A stretch of DNA of 64,000 nucleotides. Source: Saccharina japonica (lineage: Eukaryota; Sar; Phaeophyceae; Laminariales; Laminariaceae). Positions 23,201 through 35,700 of the stretch are shown here, piece after piece. The stretch lies in NCBI GenBank assembly GCA_008828725.1, contig MEHQ01000067.1, forward strand, positions 531,197-595,196, given 5' to 3'. Every line of letters starts with the position of its first letter. Position 1 is the stretch's first letter. The translations under genes and the position numbers were made by a program. A model generated the notes under the pieces. That model had not been told where the DNA came from. It ran no database searches and saw only the letters and a list, made by a program, of their open reading frames with translations.

Positions 23201-26200
23201 CATAGGAGAAGAAACAGCGACCGCCAGCATCACGCTGCTCATGGAGGCACTTGCCGGCGTGCGCGAGGCGGTGTACGAAATGCCAGCCCTGTCAGAGCTA
23301 CACGTAGGATGCTTCGCGTGTAGCTATGAATACCACAGTTTACTGTTAAAGCATAACGATAAAACAGGAGTAGCTATTAACAGCGCGTAAAAATGGATAT
23401 GTTTGGCTTAGTCAACACCAAGACCAAACACGACCACGGCAACAACAACTACAACAACAAATGCAGCGCTACATATACTGTACACCAAAAACGACAATGA
23501 CATCAACACTATTCATAACAATGACGGCGGGCGGTCGCTAGAAGCACGTTTGCTCCTCGACACTTACTATTACATACTATTACGGGGTGGGCTATTGTGG
23601 TAAGAATAATCAGAACTTACGATGGGCATAAAAACATTGAAAACAAAAAACATGCATTTCCTTGTATATGTTTGCACGTCATACTTGGTTATGACTACTA
23701 TATATTAGTATTAGTACTGTTCGACAATACAGCTGGACCGAAGTCTACACCGGCCGAAAAGTAACTATCGTGCATCTCAGAGAAAAAATGTTAACATTTC
23801 CCCCCCCCCAATTTCCTTTATACGGTCGCCCCGGTGAGCTAGTGGTACCCTCGAATCCTGCTAGAGTTGATTTCGTGAGTTCGAATCCCACGCCGGTCAG
23901 ACTTTTGAGTTTATTTGCAAAAATAAATATAACAAACGGAATCAACTGCTGAGAGCGCTTAGCAGCGTGGGTAGGCGCAATTCGATGCGAGATAAAGGAC
24001 TGAAATCTTCTCACGATAAAAATTCAAGGCACGAACCGTACAAATAGTGGAGAGGAGGGAAAAGGGCCTACTCCGTGACACCTGACCTGAGTTACCACTA
24101 TGTAGGAAGGAGAGAGAAAGGAAGGGCGAAGATAACAAATAGGATGGGAAAAAAAAATGACCCTTTCTTCACTGCAGCAATGATCCCACACCGATTCCCA
24201 GTAGTATGTCCTGAAAAAAGTGTGAATGTGTTTGATAGGGTACTAAGATGCATTGGACGTCATCTCACCGATGTGTTGGTGGACCATAGGCATGATCTTC
24301 TCCGGCCTATCTCGCAAGTCATCGGTCTCGATGAACAAAATCTGGACACCAACAATGACGATAACGACAACAACATGAATTAATCAACAAGTACATGTTT
24401 TCAAGTCGAGGGGATGGAGGTCACGGCGCAGCATCAAGCATCGAGCATCAAGCATCAAGGAGAGGGGGTAAGCTGGGGCGACAAGAAAAAACATATATTA
24501 CGGGGGGCATAGCAATACATACCTGGTAGTAATCAGAACCCATGGTGGACCGAAAAGCATACTAGGTATAGTACACCCCCTTATTTGAAGAAGGGAAAAT
24601 TGGTTCTGAACATAGCTGTGGTGCCCCGTAATCGTAAACGCATCCAACCGGCACAAAGATGGCGCGATGGAAGCACGAACAACCAACCTGCTTATCCGCC
24701 TACTCAAAGAGAAAAACTGACACAGTTCAAGGTCATGCAGGGACAGAAACTCCCCCAAAGTAAAAACGCCTCAAGGGGAAACGCCTCCGAAGGTTGAACG
24801 AAACATCGCTCCCCACAGGAAAGTATGCCAAGATAAAGATTTAACCGCGAGTCTGCCGTACGAGAGTTTTGGCTTGTAACCGTTTTGTAACCGCCACAAC
24901 GCAAACACCACCTCAATCGACTTGCTGCAGTTGTTTCGCTATTTTGCGTTTTCAAGCGTGCCTGTATGCAAGTCTTGCAAGTCTGACTCCTACCGGCAAC
25001 AACAGTTTTGCAATGATGAATGCTGCAATACAGAGGCCAGGCAGCCACACAGAGGGTGGAAGACAGCCACGGAGTACGTCAGTGTTCACTTAGCGCTTGG
25101 CTTATATGATAGCTCGACTCTCGGCAAGAAAACATCACACTATTCTGAAACAAAATGTGAAGATTAATTTTGAGAGCAATCTTTCCTCTTCTAGTAACAC
25201 TACACATCGGGACTGCATCGTACAGTACTTGTAAAAAAAAAAACGTACCATCAACTGCTGTGAGCTCGTTTTTTTTCTCGAAACCCCGTATGATATTTGC
25301 AAGCTGCGTGAGATAAATTCGATCACACATGCTAAAGGAGGTGTAGTTCTTATAGTGGCCTACAAAATTTGACAGATTTTGTACGCAACGAAATTGCTCC
25401 CTATGTATGCCTACTGCAGGAGTCTACCTAATAATTACTACCCGAGCTAAGTTTCATCCTTCGCACCTGCTCTCGCGGAATGTGCTTGAGGCAGTGATAC
25501 GCCTGCACATTGTACAAACTCCTGTATACGTACTGGCTAGAAATGCCCGGCGTCACGGTAAAGCACCTGCACAGGACAAAAAACAAAATAAAGCCAAGTG
25601 ACAGCGCGGAACGTGCGTGAAATAAGAGGGGGAAACAAAAAAAGACATCGGCTTGTGACGCGCGTGATGATCTCAAGAACACAGAGCACGTACGTGATGG
25701 CATATACGTACCTGGTATGCCCTCGCACACGGAGCCTCAACCCACGCCACGCGTATGCGGCGTTTCGAGTCATCTATTGCTAACAGACATCCACCAGGAC
25801 GATGGTATGATGAGACAGAGACACACTGCCTCGGGTCGGTACGCGGAAAGTTTTGTAAAAATTCGGCGTCACCTAATATAGGGAAGTCTTCCTATTTCAA
25901 CCTGACAATCGAGCCGCAGGTTTGGGTTTCCAGCAGAATATGGCGTTGGTGGTGCCGGTCCCGCACACGCGCAATAAAACAGGAAACACCGAAGACAACA
26001 TGGATATTTTAAGCGTAGGCAACACCTAATACAAGGCAGGATTTTTCTTAACGAAAGCTTACCCCTCTATCTTGTCGTCCATTGCCTTCGCGCTAGACAA
26101 GAACTCCCCCGGCGGAACTTCCTCCAACCCGCTCAACCTTGACATCGCGACACCGAAACACTTTTTCAAGCGCGAGAGCTCCTGCCTCATCACGTCTGCG

Positions 26201-29200
26201 ACCTGCCCGGAGCACAAGTAAAGGATGGACAAGTGGGACAGATCAGATAGATCATCGACAGATAGAGCATCTACTGCTGTAGATCCTAACCTGCGTCTTA
26301 CCCTGTACCAGGAACTGTCTTGTAAAGAGAAATGTATTCCACTGTACTGGACGGCGCTCTACCTTACTACTGGTATTGTATCATACCATACCGTAATATA
26401 TGTTATTAATAGTACGGTATTATACCGTAACACTCATTGTGTTAGTACGGTACTCTGCAATACTTGAAAAATAGACTTATCGTGAACAAACTTTTATAAA
26501 ACTACTACCTGGTACTAAATACGCCCGCTGTAAGTTCGCCCGATTGGGTGGTTGCCGTAAATAAGAAGAGAAAACGCGAGAGGGAAAACGAGAGCGCCAA
26601 AAGAGCGATACTCAAGACAGACAGCAAAAAGACAACTGCCATCAAGATAGCAAAACAAAACGTGAGACTTGGAAGTAATGGCGAATTGGCGATGATGACA
26701 ACGACGCGACCCCCCCCCCCCCTTCTCGATGGGCCGAGAAACATCCCTCAAGAGCTACAAAGAACACCCCATCACATAACGCCGTCACGCCACCGCTCAC
26801 CGGCGCAACCCTCTCCATCTTGACGTAGCAAGTCTCATCATGCACCCTCTTGCCCGCCTGCCCCCAACCCCCCCACTTGTTCGGCTCACTCGCCAGCTCA
26901 TTCAACCTCCTCACACCCCCCGCCCGCCCCTCCGCTTGCTGATTCGCATCTGGCCACAAAGCCCCCGGCGCTGCGTAAGTGTATGCAGCCGGTCGTTCCG
27001 AGTATCCACCATCGTACGCTCGCGGCACACCGATACCCCCCTCCTCCGGACGATCTTGGTCTCGCCAATCACCCCCTACATCCCCGCCCCCCCACCCCGC
27101 CCCGTCAAGACCATCTCCCGTCCAACCCTCCCAACCTTCGCCTCCCAAGAACTCGTCGTCTTGCGTACCATGATCCGGTCTGCCGCCCTCCCTCCACGGC
27201 TCAAAACCGCCATATGCGGGGTTTCCAACTCCTGGAAGGCGATTTTCCCACCCCTCACTAACCCTGGCTGGGTGTTGGTCGGAAGCGGCCAGCGGCATCC
27301 TGGGATCGGTTTGGTTCTGGTAGGAGTCGGCATAGGCCCCGTCGGAGGCGGCGCCATGGAGGGGTTTCTCCCCCCCCGTCCCCTCCCCGTTTTGGTAGTA
27401 CTGGTCGTGCTGGAGGTTTCTGTGCTGCCCGTTTCTGTGCTGCCGGTTTTTTTGTTGCCGGTTTCTGCGCTGCCGGTCTGCGGGGTGGAGGGGGGGAGGG
27501 AGGGGAGGGGTCAGCCTTAACCTTTTCTGTAACCGTGACATCTAAGCATGCCTTCACACGATTACTAAAACCAATGCATCGTTGTGGTGGAATAGGGGCG
27601 AGAAGCCTCATTCCTAACCGAAATATAGGGACGTTATATATTAATATTAGTATGCAAACGCCAGTCAACCCGATGGTCTAGTGGTTCCCTCGAATGCTAC
27701 TAAGAGTCGGTTTCCGGGGTTCGAATCTCACGTGAGTCGGACTTTTGAGTTTATTAGCAAAAAAGAAAACGGAATCAGCTGCTGAGAGCGCCTATTGATA
27801 GTAACGTGGGTGAGGGCAATTCGATGCGAGTCGACGAGGGAAGAAAGGGCTAAGGTCTTCTCGCGACAAAAAACGCTAGGCAAGAACCGTAGTGGGGGAG
27901 GAGGGAGAAGAGCCTACTTTGTGACCCCGGATCTGAGTTACGACTCGGAAGGAGAGAGGAAAGGGCGAAGATAATAAAAGGGATGGAAACGTGCACCAAT
28001 CGGATTTTCTTTGTTTCTGCACAACATGACAATAGCACAATAGCATCATCAACAGATCATCTACAGATCATAGATTCCCATTTTATGGTCTAGATCTATC
28101 AGGGCAGATGGTCTGTATGATCTGTATGATCTAGCTCATGTTACCGCGTGGACGCCGTATAAACTGCATGGTCTAGGGAAGTCTAGGGAAAGCTTTCCTG
28201 GGATGGACCTGTACTGTACAGATCCTGCACAACATATCATAAAGGCAGGTTAGGATCTAGATCTATCTGATGTCGATGATATATCCGTAAATGATATATC
28301 TGTGGATGAAATATCTGTAGATGATCTATCTATAGATAATATATCTGTAGATGATCTATTTGTAGATGATCTATATGTCGATTATCTATATGTAGATGAT
28401 CTATTTGTAGATGATCTATCTGTAGATGGTCTATCTGTAGATGATATATCTGTAGATAATATATCTGCCCGACATGTGTACCATTTTAATAAAAACGCCT
28501 CACCTCTTGCCTCGGGGACGTGCGCCAGATTCCCCCTTGGTGTGTGAGGCCTTGGGTTGGGCGCTCCTCGCCCATCTATCGAACGAGCAACAGGCCCGAG
28601 GCTATTTCTGGTCCAGTGGGCTTTCCACGCTCCGCCTGGGTGAAGGCGTTCCATTTCTTGCGCGATGCTTTTCAAAGGGAAGCATCGGTTGAAGTCCTCG
28701 CGCACCCCCTGACGTTGTCGAGGGTATTGTTCGGGGCGTTGGTGGGGGTGTTGGTGAGAATGTTTAGGGTGTTGTTTCGGCTGTTGCTGAGGATGATGTT
28801 TGGGGTGTTGCTGAGGCTGATGTTTAGGGTGTTGGTTAGGATGCTGAGAGTATTGTTGAGGACGCTGTTGACGGCGCTCTTTGGCATGTTTTCTAGGGTG
28901 TTGCTGGACAAGTAGCTTCAAACTTGTTTGGGATGATGTTTACTATAGGGTGTTCTCGAGGATGGTGGTCAGGTTGTTGTTCAGGGTGCTGTTTGGGATG
29001 CTGTCCAGGGTAGGGTGTTGTTGAGGCTGTTGTTTGGGTTGTTGGATAACTTTTGTTTGGGATGCTATTGAGGGTGCTGTTCACGGTATACCTGGTATGG
29101 TTTAGGACGCTGTTGAGGATGGTGTTGGGGCTGTTGTTGAGTATATTTTTTAGGGTATATTTAAGGGGCTACTACGGTTTTGTTCATTATTCGAGTAAAC

Positions 29201-32200
29201 GTTTCTGTAAGACTTGTATATTTCAGCAGAAGCTATACTATTTGTAGGTACAATTGAAGCCAGAAATAGGTGAAGCCCAACTTGAGTAGCCACAGAGAGG
29301 TGTATCTGAAACTGTTCATTCAACAATAGGTACGACCGGGCGCTGGCCAATCAGAGGGAGGACCAGGAAGTATTTTCCCGAGTGTAATATTGAGTGTACC
29401 TACAAATGGCTCAAAGGGACTAGGTATACCTATTTTTGGCTTTGGCTATAATTTAATTCACGGCCAGAGTGACGTTGTATTGCACGACACAAACAACTGC
29501 ATTGCATTGATAGATGGTCTCACCTCAATGACACGGGCGGTGTCGGTCAACAACGCCCTCATCTGCGTCCTCAACCTGGCCAGTCAACAAAAAACGCAAA
29601 CAACACATACATACGGTAAAAACATCACCCTTGAGACAACGCACAACATGCTAGATGACACGTGAGGCGACACATAAGATAACCGGCAAGGGTAAGGCGA
29701 TACATACAGACGGCATAATACGACCCACAAGATGACACATAGCAAGCTACATAGCATGCCACACAAGACAACCCGCTACGTAGGCGACACGCAAGGCGAC
29801 ACGCAAGGCGACACGCAAGTACGACGACAAATATTTTGTATATGCACCTAAGGCAGTTGCAAGCCCGGACATTCGATGCACCAGCAAACGCCCCACAAAC
29901 GCTTACGCAGGGTGCAGCATCACCACCACCACCAATCCACGATGCCTCTGATTATTAAACGTTGGGTAAAAAGCTGGCACGCTCTGGATACAACTTTGGT
30001 TCACTTTGGTTAAAACTCTGTCTCACTTCGGTGATGAGGCTCGCTCACTTTGGCTAGAAGGCTTGCGCACTCTGGGTAGAAGGTTGGGCCACTTTGGTTG
30101 CAAATCTTCCTCGGTTTGGCTTTAAGGCTACCAGGTGTCTCGCTCTAGTTTGTAAGGCTGTCCCACCTTGGCTAGAAGGCTTGCTCACTTTCGTTAGACT
30201 CGAAGGCTGCCTCTTTGGTTAGAAGGCTAAGGCTGAGAGCGTGGACCAGCACGTCACGGCTGCTGCATGCTCGCTCGCTGGCTGGCTGGCGCACCGTACA
30301 ACGAGCGACTACCTTGTATCAACCTATATAGCAACACAAGCTTCTTCCTCTTAACCCAACACCTGCTTCCAACATCTCCACAAGCGCCATGCATAACCCT
30401 CAATAACACCCCTCCCTCCGCCATCATCGACAAGGTCATCCCCAATGTCATCGATGAGGGCCACATGGCCGCAAATATGTGGAGATCGAACGAAATAAAT
30501 CTGGGGTGCCTAGAGTATCCTGTGACCGAAGACAAGCCGCTACCAGGTAATTCCTAACGCTAAGAGCTTTTGGCTAAACGTTGACATATCACCCGTGTTG
30601 ATACGTCGATACCCCGGTCTTTCATTCGCTCAATGACTCGGCTGGTCGTCCCCCGGCGTCGCAGAGGAAGCAGGTGTCGCTCGTCGGTGCGGCCTTGAAT
30701 GCCAATACCGGAGGCATTGTTGGGTAGGGGATAGGGAATATTCGTGCTTCATATGTTTTTCTACCGGCTATATACAGGTATGTTACCTTCGAACGAACGG
30801 AAACATGACGTCGGCCCACTTCCCGTGCTGGCCGATCTCGCCCGCACACTCGCCGATGGCGGCGCTCAGCAATTGAGGGTCACGCAAAAGCTCGTCCTCC
30901 CTGCACAAGTGGAACGTCGCACGAAACACCCAAACAAAAAATCAATGAAAACCCCAGAACGAACAAAAAAGGGTGTCCCAAAAGCAGCAGCAGCAGTACG
31001 GAGGCGGCAGTTGTTGTCGCACTGATTAAACCCTTAAAACACCCCGCACTCACGACACACCCAAACAAGAAAAGCAATGGCAAACCCAGAACGAACAAAA
31101 AAAGGATGTCCGCAGCGCAGCAGTAGCAGTACCATGACGGCAGTTGTTACCACACTAATTAAGCCCTCACGACAACTGCAAAAATGACTCCGCACCAATT
31201 CCAAGTAAAAGGGGCAGTGGTAACAAGCATGCGCTACGAAAGGGGTACTGTGCCTTTTTTTGGCAAAAAAAAAGAATGGTTGTGACCTTAAGAAACACTC
31301 CTCGACTGAAAAACTACCCAATTAGGCATATATTCAAAATTGATCACATCATACCATTCTAGAAAATTAATATCTACTGTAGTAGTATATACATACTGTG
31401 AGTAAGGTAGAGGAACGGAGAGGTACCTTTTGGTAATGTTGTGCACGTCGGAGTGGAGTATCTGTGTCACGCAATCGTACACCACGTTGGCGTTCAAGGG
31501 CAGAAGTTTCAGCATTTCCTGCAGCTCTTCCACGCGCCGGACCTGTGATAATTCGATCGAAGATTGTCATGGGGACACGGACGAGCACACCCGCAGACAC
31601 CGACGGATACCAACAGATACTCACGGGTACCGGCAGATACCGACATACACCGATGTATACCGACAGAGGCAGGGGCAGGGGATAGGGAGGGCAGGAAACG
31701 GGATAGGAGCAGGGACAGGAAAAGGGAAGTGATTAGCCGCAGATGGAGAGGGGGGAGGAAATCGCGCTGAGTGAAGCGAAAACGGTCCGGAAAGTATACC
31801 TGCAAGATATCTACAAGACACCGCGGCAACGGAAGGCCTGCGTTTTTTTGCGCGTATCGACCACACAAGACGTCGATAACAACCACTAAAACAAACAAAA
31901 TCCTCGCCAAAAACCGACCATTCCGGTCATTCACCACAACATTACGTAATGTACAGTGAACACTATTCCTGTACAAAAGCAAGATAGATACGTAGCGCAC
32001 ATCCCCTATCAGGAGTAATTTGCATGCTGATTTTCTTGACAAAGGGGAGGGTGCCAACGCCAAGCAATGCGCTCACGGAAACATCGCCAACGCCGCCATT
32101 TTGTTGTGGTGCACCCGTGTTACTGGTTCCGGATAAAATGGCACCTGGAGTTGTCTCATTACCTTGATTACAGTATACAGTTTTTGCCAAGCGCGTATCG

Positions 32201-32719
32201 CGGGGCGCTGTTATTCTATATACCTACTGCTCAATTTCCACGTACCGTATATGTGCAGGCCCACTACGACCCTTCTTCGTACATAAATAAAGCCGTCTCA
32301 GGTATCATGTTACATTGGAAATGAGCCAGGAGATGAACTCGTACCTTTTCCTGGCTATTTTGCGCTAATATCGTATGTACCCTTGTTGTGCGTATATCGT
32401 ACCTGCATCTGGTGCTCGCTGTAAGAGCGCTTCACAGGCTCCCTGACGAGGACGATCAGTCGAGCGCCCGGAAGCTGAAAGACGAAGGCCGTTGGGCACA
32501 AACAGATAAACAGACAAAACAAATGAACGAAAACTCAGCAAACGTAGCTACACAAATTAGCTCCAGCAACACCGCCATCCAGCACGCAATTCGACGCGAG
32601 TCGACGAGGGAAGAAAGCGCTGAAATATTATCGAGAAAAAAAATGCAAGGCAAGAACCGTAGTGGGGAGGGGGGAGGAGAGCGTACTATGTGACCCCGGA
32701 TCTGAGTGACGACCAGGAG

Positions 32720-32770
<51 letters not shown>

Positions 32771-35700
32771 AGAAGGCGAAGACAATACATAGGAAGAAAA
32801 CTAAAGACAAGTGTGGTCGGGACATTGGGCGCAGAACCTTCCACGTGTGGCATCGGTGAAAAAAGAAGACACGGTTGGTCGTTGAGAACGAACGTGCTGG
32901 GATGAAAAACGTCGAGAGATACAAGTGCTTGCGATGAAACCTCAGGCTGCAATAAAATATCAACAGGTACCTGGTGTGTGCCTTTAACAGTTCGCGAAAT
33001 GAGACAGCCACTCTAAAAGAAACGACTTCAGACAGCAATCGCTCTACTACATGCTTCGAACCAACACACGGATGATATCACACAGCTCAACTGAAGAACG
33101 GACTGAAATTACATCACCCGCTCGGTAGCGAACTTATTGCTTTTTTCGCCCCCAGTGCACACGTTCCACCAATATACAAGCGATGCACTCTGAACCAACG
33201 CAGTGCATTGCCCCTGGCTTACCTCCACGATTGGTTTAGCGTGACGTGCAAACACACTGACAAGTCTAGTCGTTTTTTTCGCAACGCATCCTAGGACGCT
33301 ATCTGGATCAAGGGATGGATATCCTGCAGACAGAACGCTCCGCGTCGCAAACGCACAATACGCCTGCCTGCCCTATCCTTGCCTACCATACTCTAACCGT
33401 CCCTATCCTACCCTATCGTACCCTACCCTACCCTACCCTACCCTACCCTACCCTACCCTACCCTACCCTACCCTACCCTACCCTACTCTACCCCAGGTCA
33501 TGGGACACAGACGGCGCGAGGGCACGCCGGGTAACATCTTGAAACAGCGCAAGATGGCATGTACAGTGTTTTATTCGTACTAATACAAATATAAATACAT
33601 GTAGTAGTAGTCTCAACTCACGAGTTTTCTGATATGCATGCAGGCGTTTCGACTGGCGAGATAAAACGGGGTTGCCTCTCCCGTCACGAAAAGCTCTTGA
33701 TTCTCCATCGTTTCAGACCCGTTCAACCTAAACACAACCACCACCACAAACACCACCCACAGGACAGGACAGGACAGGACAGGACAGGACAGGACAGGAC
33801 AGGACAGGACAGGACAGGGCAGGGCAGGGCAGGGCAGGGCAGGGCAGAGGGCAGGGCGGGGCAGAACAGGACAGATGTCAGCACATAGCAACTGTGGCTC
33901 AGGCGATGCTCGGAGCAGATGACGGGCGACAATCGGGGCGGGTGGACGGCCATTGAGCATAAAGCATAAAGCCTTCTGTGCCACCGAACAACTACACGAG
34001 TGGTATAGTGATATAGCGATTTATAGAAGAGCGGTGCCATCGACCATGTAGGAATAGCTATGAATAGCACCAGCGCAGCAGCAACAGCAGCAATGCAACC
34101 ATAAATAGCAGTGCAGAAGCAGTGTAACCATCAGTATGCTCCACGCTTGTCGTGCACCTCCCTAGGGGGCACTTTCGACACACAAACTATCCCAGCAACC
34201 AGTCCGCCATGCTGTACTCACATAGATCGTCATGCTGTAGGTTCGGTAAGGTTCTCTTCCCAAGTCCCAAAAAGGAGGTGTGTGTGTGAGTTGCCTGGAC
34301 GTCATGGCTAGGTCATGTAGTACAGGTCATACTACATACCATACAGATTATGTTGCCAGCTGGGAGCCGTATAACCTGCATGACATAGGACATGCTTCCT
34401 AGTTTTGATATGTACTGTACAGATCCTGCACGGTGTCTCAGAGCGGCTGCATTCACCTTTCTAGTAGTGTACTGTACCGAAACATACACCTGGCGCTAAT
34501 TCCACGCAATATGATATATCCTCAGGACTGGCGTGCGGTCCTTAAGGTGCCAAAAGGAGCCAAAAGGTGCCAAAAGGTGTGAACGTTAACGATAGCGTTG
34601 CATGGAGGTGGCCGCACCTGGCGAAGCTTGAAGCGTAAAACTCCGAGGATTTGGTGTTGGGGGGCTTGGTGTCGAAGAAGTGTAGCTCCTTGCGCGCGGC
34701 CATTTTCACCTGGGGGTGCTTCTCCAGGATGCCTGTCACCGAGTCACCGAGTCACCGTAACGCACGCGCGTGGGGCTCAAAAATCAACGAATAGGCTTGT
34801 CGACAAATTGAAGCAAAACAGGTCTGTCGCAGATTGAACGCGCGTGTAGTGAAGCGTTGTTCTTGTTGTCATCTGGGTTCTTGTGTTGAGGAGGGGAGGG
34901 GGCGTGATCAGTCGACTCATCACTGAGCTCGGTGGTGGGTTGATTGCTTGGTTAGTTGAACAACTTGATTATCGATTGGTTGGTGAAAGGATTGCATCAT
35001 TGATTGATTGGTGAAACAACCGGTTGAACGATTGAATCGTGGATTGATTGTTGGCTTGACTGATCGGCTGAAGGACTGCTGCTGGCCGCGACAAAAGTTT
35101 ACCGAGGGAACGTGGAGCAGCCATTCAGATGAACCCCTAGGCCCTTATCCCGGGGGGCTAAGCTCGCTTCGTGTCTACGCGCGGCTCTCTGTTCGCCGCT
35201 GCCCGAAGCCCGCCGTACGAAATCATACAGCTCTCAAACGAAATATGAATATTGAGCACAAACGTCACCATTGCTGATGCACCCGACCGCACGGCCTTTT
35301 CAATCGAAGCCAAGCAGCCTAAGCCAAGCAAGCCAAGTCAAGCGGCGCCAGCTACAGGCCCCCCTATAACAGAGCAATACCGCAGCCACCTCCTAGTATA
35401 ACGTCAAATCGTGGAGGCAGGGCCACTACCGCCGCAGACAAAATATCGCACAAAATATCGCCACAGCCAATATGACCGCCACAGACAGATCATCTACAGA
35501 AAGATTATCTACAGATAATCTACAGATATATCATTTACAGATCTACAGATCATCTAGATCATAACCCTCCGTTATGATGTATTGTACAGCATCTGTGTAG
35601 TACAGATCCAAGACAGGAGATATGTGCTATTAATAGATCATGCACATGATACGGCTCCCACTCGTCAGCGTGAGCTAAACCACACAGATCATACAGATCA

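Larger units (their letters stand above)
17160..27540. repeat. segmental duplication, copy 1
   Basis: Collinear with 52440-63660 (copy 3) and, for its first part (17160-19160), with 48890-51370 (copy 2). It spans the 3' flank and the seven 3' exons of the sulfotransferase gene. Similarity to copy 3 stops just upstream of exon 10, at about 27520 versus 63650. Confidence 0.9.

Noticed and set aside
26840..27520. 226-codon plus-strand open frame opposite the sulfotransferase exon 10
   Set aside because: The minus frame is flanked by matching splice signals and joins in phase on both sides; the plus frame is Pro/Arg/Val-rich, as expected opposite a Gly/Asp-rich exon.
23825..27760. tRNA genes at the two B-box sites
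   Set aside because: Stems do not pair well enough for a functional tRNA, and both heads are fused to the same long body with an A-rich end: a tRNA-derived SINE.
28302..28547. Frame with repeated VDDLSVD units that could suggest a calcium-binding repeat protein
   Set aside because: Generated by a 15-base ATCTGTAGATGAT array at the end of a MITE.
28712..30235. CRISPR array, suggested by repeated short units
   Set aside because: Units are adjacent and degenerate with no uniform spacers, no cas genes, and the genome is eukaryotic.
30267..30557. Plus-strand frame with SAIIDKVIPNVIDEGHMAAN that looks protein-like and ends near a GT
   Set aside because: It lies inside an intron of the minus-strand sulfotransferase gene (exon 7 joins exon 8 in phase across it), has no recognisable family and no partner exon.
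32690..33038. Ser/Leu-rich and Glu/Arg-rich open frames on both strands
   Set aside because: They run through a (GA)n microsatellite inside a truncated SINE.
33395..33494. Possible interstitial telomere
   Set aside because: The unit is TACCC (five bases), not a TTAGGG or TTTAGGG type; treated as a simple microsatellite.
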